A DNA stretch of 7,757 nt, taken from Chitinophagales bacterium. Its GTDB lineage: Bacteria > Bacteroidota > Bacteroidia > Chitinophagales > JADIYW01. The stretch covers positions 1 to 7,757 of the forward strand of contig JADLAH010000292.1 in assembly GCA_020848315.1 (NCBI GenBank), written 5' to 3'. This document shows positions 7,314 to 7,757 of the stretch, piece after piece. Below the pieces are notes generated by a model. The model made no database searches, was not told where the DNA came from, and worked only from the letters and a program-made list of their open reading frames with translations. Numbering within the stretch: the first letter of the stretch is position 1; each line of letters begins with the position of its first letter. Made by a program: the position numbers and the translations under genes.

Positions 7314-7329
7314 GCCGCGACGTTGTCTT
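7314..7329 (+). repeat. 16-bp direct repeat flanking a small palindrome, left copy
   Basis: GCCGCGACGTTGTCTT occurs here and again, exactly, at 7363-7378. A closely related form (CGACGCAGTCTT ending) is at 7222-7237 in copy 1. The two exact copies bracket the palindromic element at 7330-7362. Confidence 0.85.
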
Positions 7330-7345
7330 CCCCTCTTGAGAGGGG
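7330..7345. repeat. Palindrome CCCCTCTTGAGAGGGG
   Basis: Seven-bp arms around a 2-bp centre. The following ACCGAGGGGTGTGTT (7346-7360), together with this palindrome, resembles a repeat I recall as common between genes in Bacteroidota; that resemblance is from memory. It lies between the two 16-bp direct repeats. Confidence 0.7.
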
Positions 7346-7359
7346 ACCGAGGGGTGTGT

Positions 7360-7439
7360 TACGCCGCGACGTTGTCTTATTTCTTACTACCTGCTACTTA
7401 CTACTTTGAAAGTCCACGGTTGACAGACCACAGTCCGCC
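7360..7439 (+). repeat. Composite repeat, copy 2
   Basis: Same block order as copy 1: TACGCCGCGACG (7360-7371), heptamers of the CTTACTA type (7376-7403; exact units at 7383 and 7397) with a partial unit to 7407, then heptamers of the GTCCACG type (7412-7439). It is about 80-85% identical to copy 1 by eye, with a 2-bp length difference between the heptamer blocks. Confidence 0.8.
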
Positions 7440-7465
7440 GTTTTAGCAAGGCCACCCAAAAAAGT

Positions 7466-7494
7466 GCGTCATCGCGAGGCACGAAGCGATCTGT
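7466..7494. repeat. Small hairpin repeat of the GTCATYGCGAGGnACGAAGCRAT type
   Basis: Arms ATCGC (7471-7475) and GCGAT (7486-7490) pair around GAGGCACGAA. The element resembles a dispersed repeat I know from many bacterial genomes in which the arms usually read ATTGC and GCAAT. Here both arms carry the matching change, so pairing is preserved. On the plus strand it is followed by CTGTCTTTTT, so it could also act as a weak terminator. Confidence 0.6.
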
Positions 7495-7500
7495 CTTTTT

Positions 7501-7528
7501 AATGGAGAATGAAGAATTGAAAATGCAT
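7501..7528 (+). repeat. Tandem heptamer array, four units, consensus AATGnAG
   Basis: Divides without gaps into four 7-bp units starting AAT, for example AATGGAG (7501) and AATGAAG (7508). It is related in sequence to the octamer family but has a 7-bp period. Its last unit overlaps the inverted octamer array by 4 bp. Confidence 0.65.
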
Positions 7529-7564
7529 CATTCGCACATCGGCTAATTGTTTCATTCGCACATT
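7525..7564 (-). repeat. Tandem octamer array in inverted orientation, five units
   Basis: Read on the minus strand from 7564 to 7525, this is five gapless 8-bp units beginning AATG, AATG, AATT, GATG and AATG. The final unit AATGATGC is identical to the last unit of the plus-strand array (7211-7218). On the plus strand the array also shows as an 11-bp direct repeat, CATTCGCACAT, at 7529 and 7553. Confidence 0.75.
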
Positions 7565-7580
7565 GCTTCCGCGACTGAAC

Positions 7581-7643
7581 ATTACACCTAACCCATTAAC
7601 CATCAACACTATTAATAAACCAATCAATTAACCTGTTAATAAG
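7581..7643. repeat. AT-rich stretch with weak 7-bp periodicity
   Basis: Units such as CTAACCC, ATTAACC and ATCAACA follow one another at 7-bp spacing and then decay. It could be an eroded heptamer array or just biased AT-rich composition. Confidence 0.35.
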
Positions 7644-7707
7644 TATTTTTAAAAATAACAATATCTACTATTCACTTTTTGTATAAAATGCTAAATTTGA
7701 AATAAAT

Positions 7708-7727
7708 AAAAACGCTACGGAGTAGCG
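7708..7727 (-). terminator. Possible terminator of a minus-strand gene beyond the right edge
   Basis: CGCTAC (7713-7718) and GTAGCG (7722-7727) form a 6-bp stem with a 3-nt loop, extendable by one G-U pair. On the minus strand it is followed by TTTTTATTTATTT. This fits an intrinsic terminator for a gene entering from the right. It could instead be another dispersed palindromic repeat. Confidence 0.5.
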
Positions 7728-7757
7728 CCAATCTCTCCAAAATTGGGCTAATAGGCG

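Larger units (their letters stand above)
7159..7757. other. 599-nt non-coding region: short-repeat mosaic followed by AT-rich DNA
   Basis: No gene is supported here. The only open frame of note (7212-7409) is formed from repeat units and resembles no protein. From 7163 to 7564 the DNA is a succession of 7- and 8-bp-period arrays and small palindromes, listed separately. From 7565 to about 7710 it becomes AT-rich with weak 7-bp periodicity. A hairpin at 7713-7727 may end a minus-strand gene entering from the right. Confidence 0.8.

Noticed and set aside
7212..7409. 65-codon plus-strand frame in the repeat region
   Set aside because: Made of direct and tandem repeats; the repeated peptide (LLTTCYLLL) simply reflects the repeated DNA.
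7163..7564. CRISPR array or integron attachment sites
   Set aside because: Units of 7-8 bp are contiguous, with no unique spacers of 25-40 bp, and no cas or integrase gene is present.
7644..7657. 14-bp palindrome of A and T only
   Set aside because: Low-complexity AT DNA; such palindromes arise readily by chance.
7692..7699. Exact TAAATTTG -7 box on the plus strand
   Set aside because: No -33 box at suitable spacing in an AT-rich stretch where such matches are expected, and no gene is visible downstream.

Overview
The window looks like a chromosomal segment of a member of Bacteroidota. The evidence is a RprX/RprY-type two-component pair, a dCTP deaminase of the form I associate with this phylum, promoter boxes fitting the phylum's TTTG / TAnnTTTG pattern, no Shine-Dalgarno sequence before any gene, and an intergenic region built of heptamer and octamer repeats. 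I cannot place it more precisely from sequence alone.

Layout. Positions 1-6160 are almost entirely minus-strand genes. In transcription order (right to left) they are: a small Mpo1/DUF962-like membrane protein (6160-5819), a sensor kinase (5693-4242) and its OmpR-family response regulator (4222-3515), a strong intrinsic terminator (3499-3463), dCTP deaminase dcd (3414-2878), DNA primase dnaG (2815-869), and the N-terminal 255 codons of a site-2 protease of the RseP type (767-1), which runs off the left edge. One plus-strand gene, a DMT/EamA transporter (6271-7158), is divergent from the Mpo1-like gene. The last 599 bases (7159-7757) hold no credible gene.

How the genes relate. The kinase and regulator form a two-gene operon (19-nt gap) closed by the terminator, whose T-tract contains the -33 box of the dcd promoter. 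dcd and dnaG are 62 nt apart and pair dUMP/dTTP precursor supply with replication priming. RseP performs intramembrane proteolysis in envelope-stress signalling, so two envelope-sensing functions (RprXY-like and RseP-like) flank the DNA-metabolism genes. I see no evidence that this is more than proximity.

The most unusual part is 7163-7564. Nearly all of it is made of short tandem arrays with 7- or 8-bp periods. An octamer array on the plus strand (7163-7218) and a related one on the minus strand (7564-7525) face each other and share the same innermost unit. Between them lie two copies of a ~75-85 bp composite made of two heptamer families, a small palindrome flanked by 16-bp direct repeats, and a hairpin of the GTCAT-CGC-GAGG type. 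No defence system, CRISPR, tRNA, rRNA or transposase gene was found.
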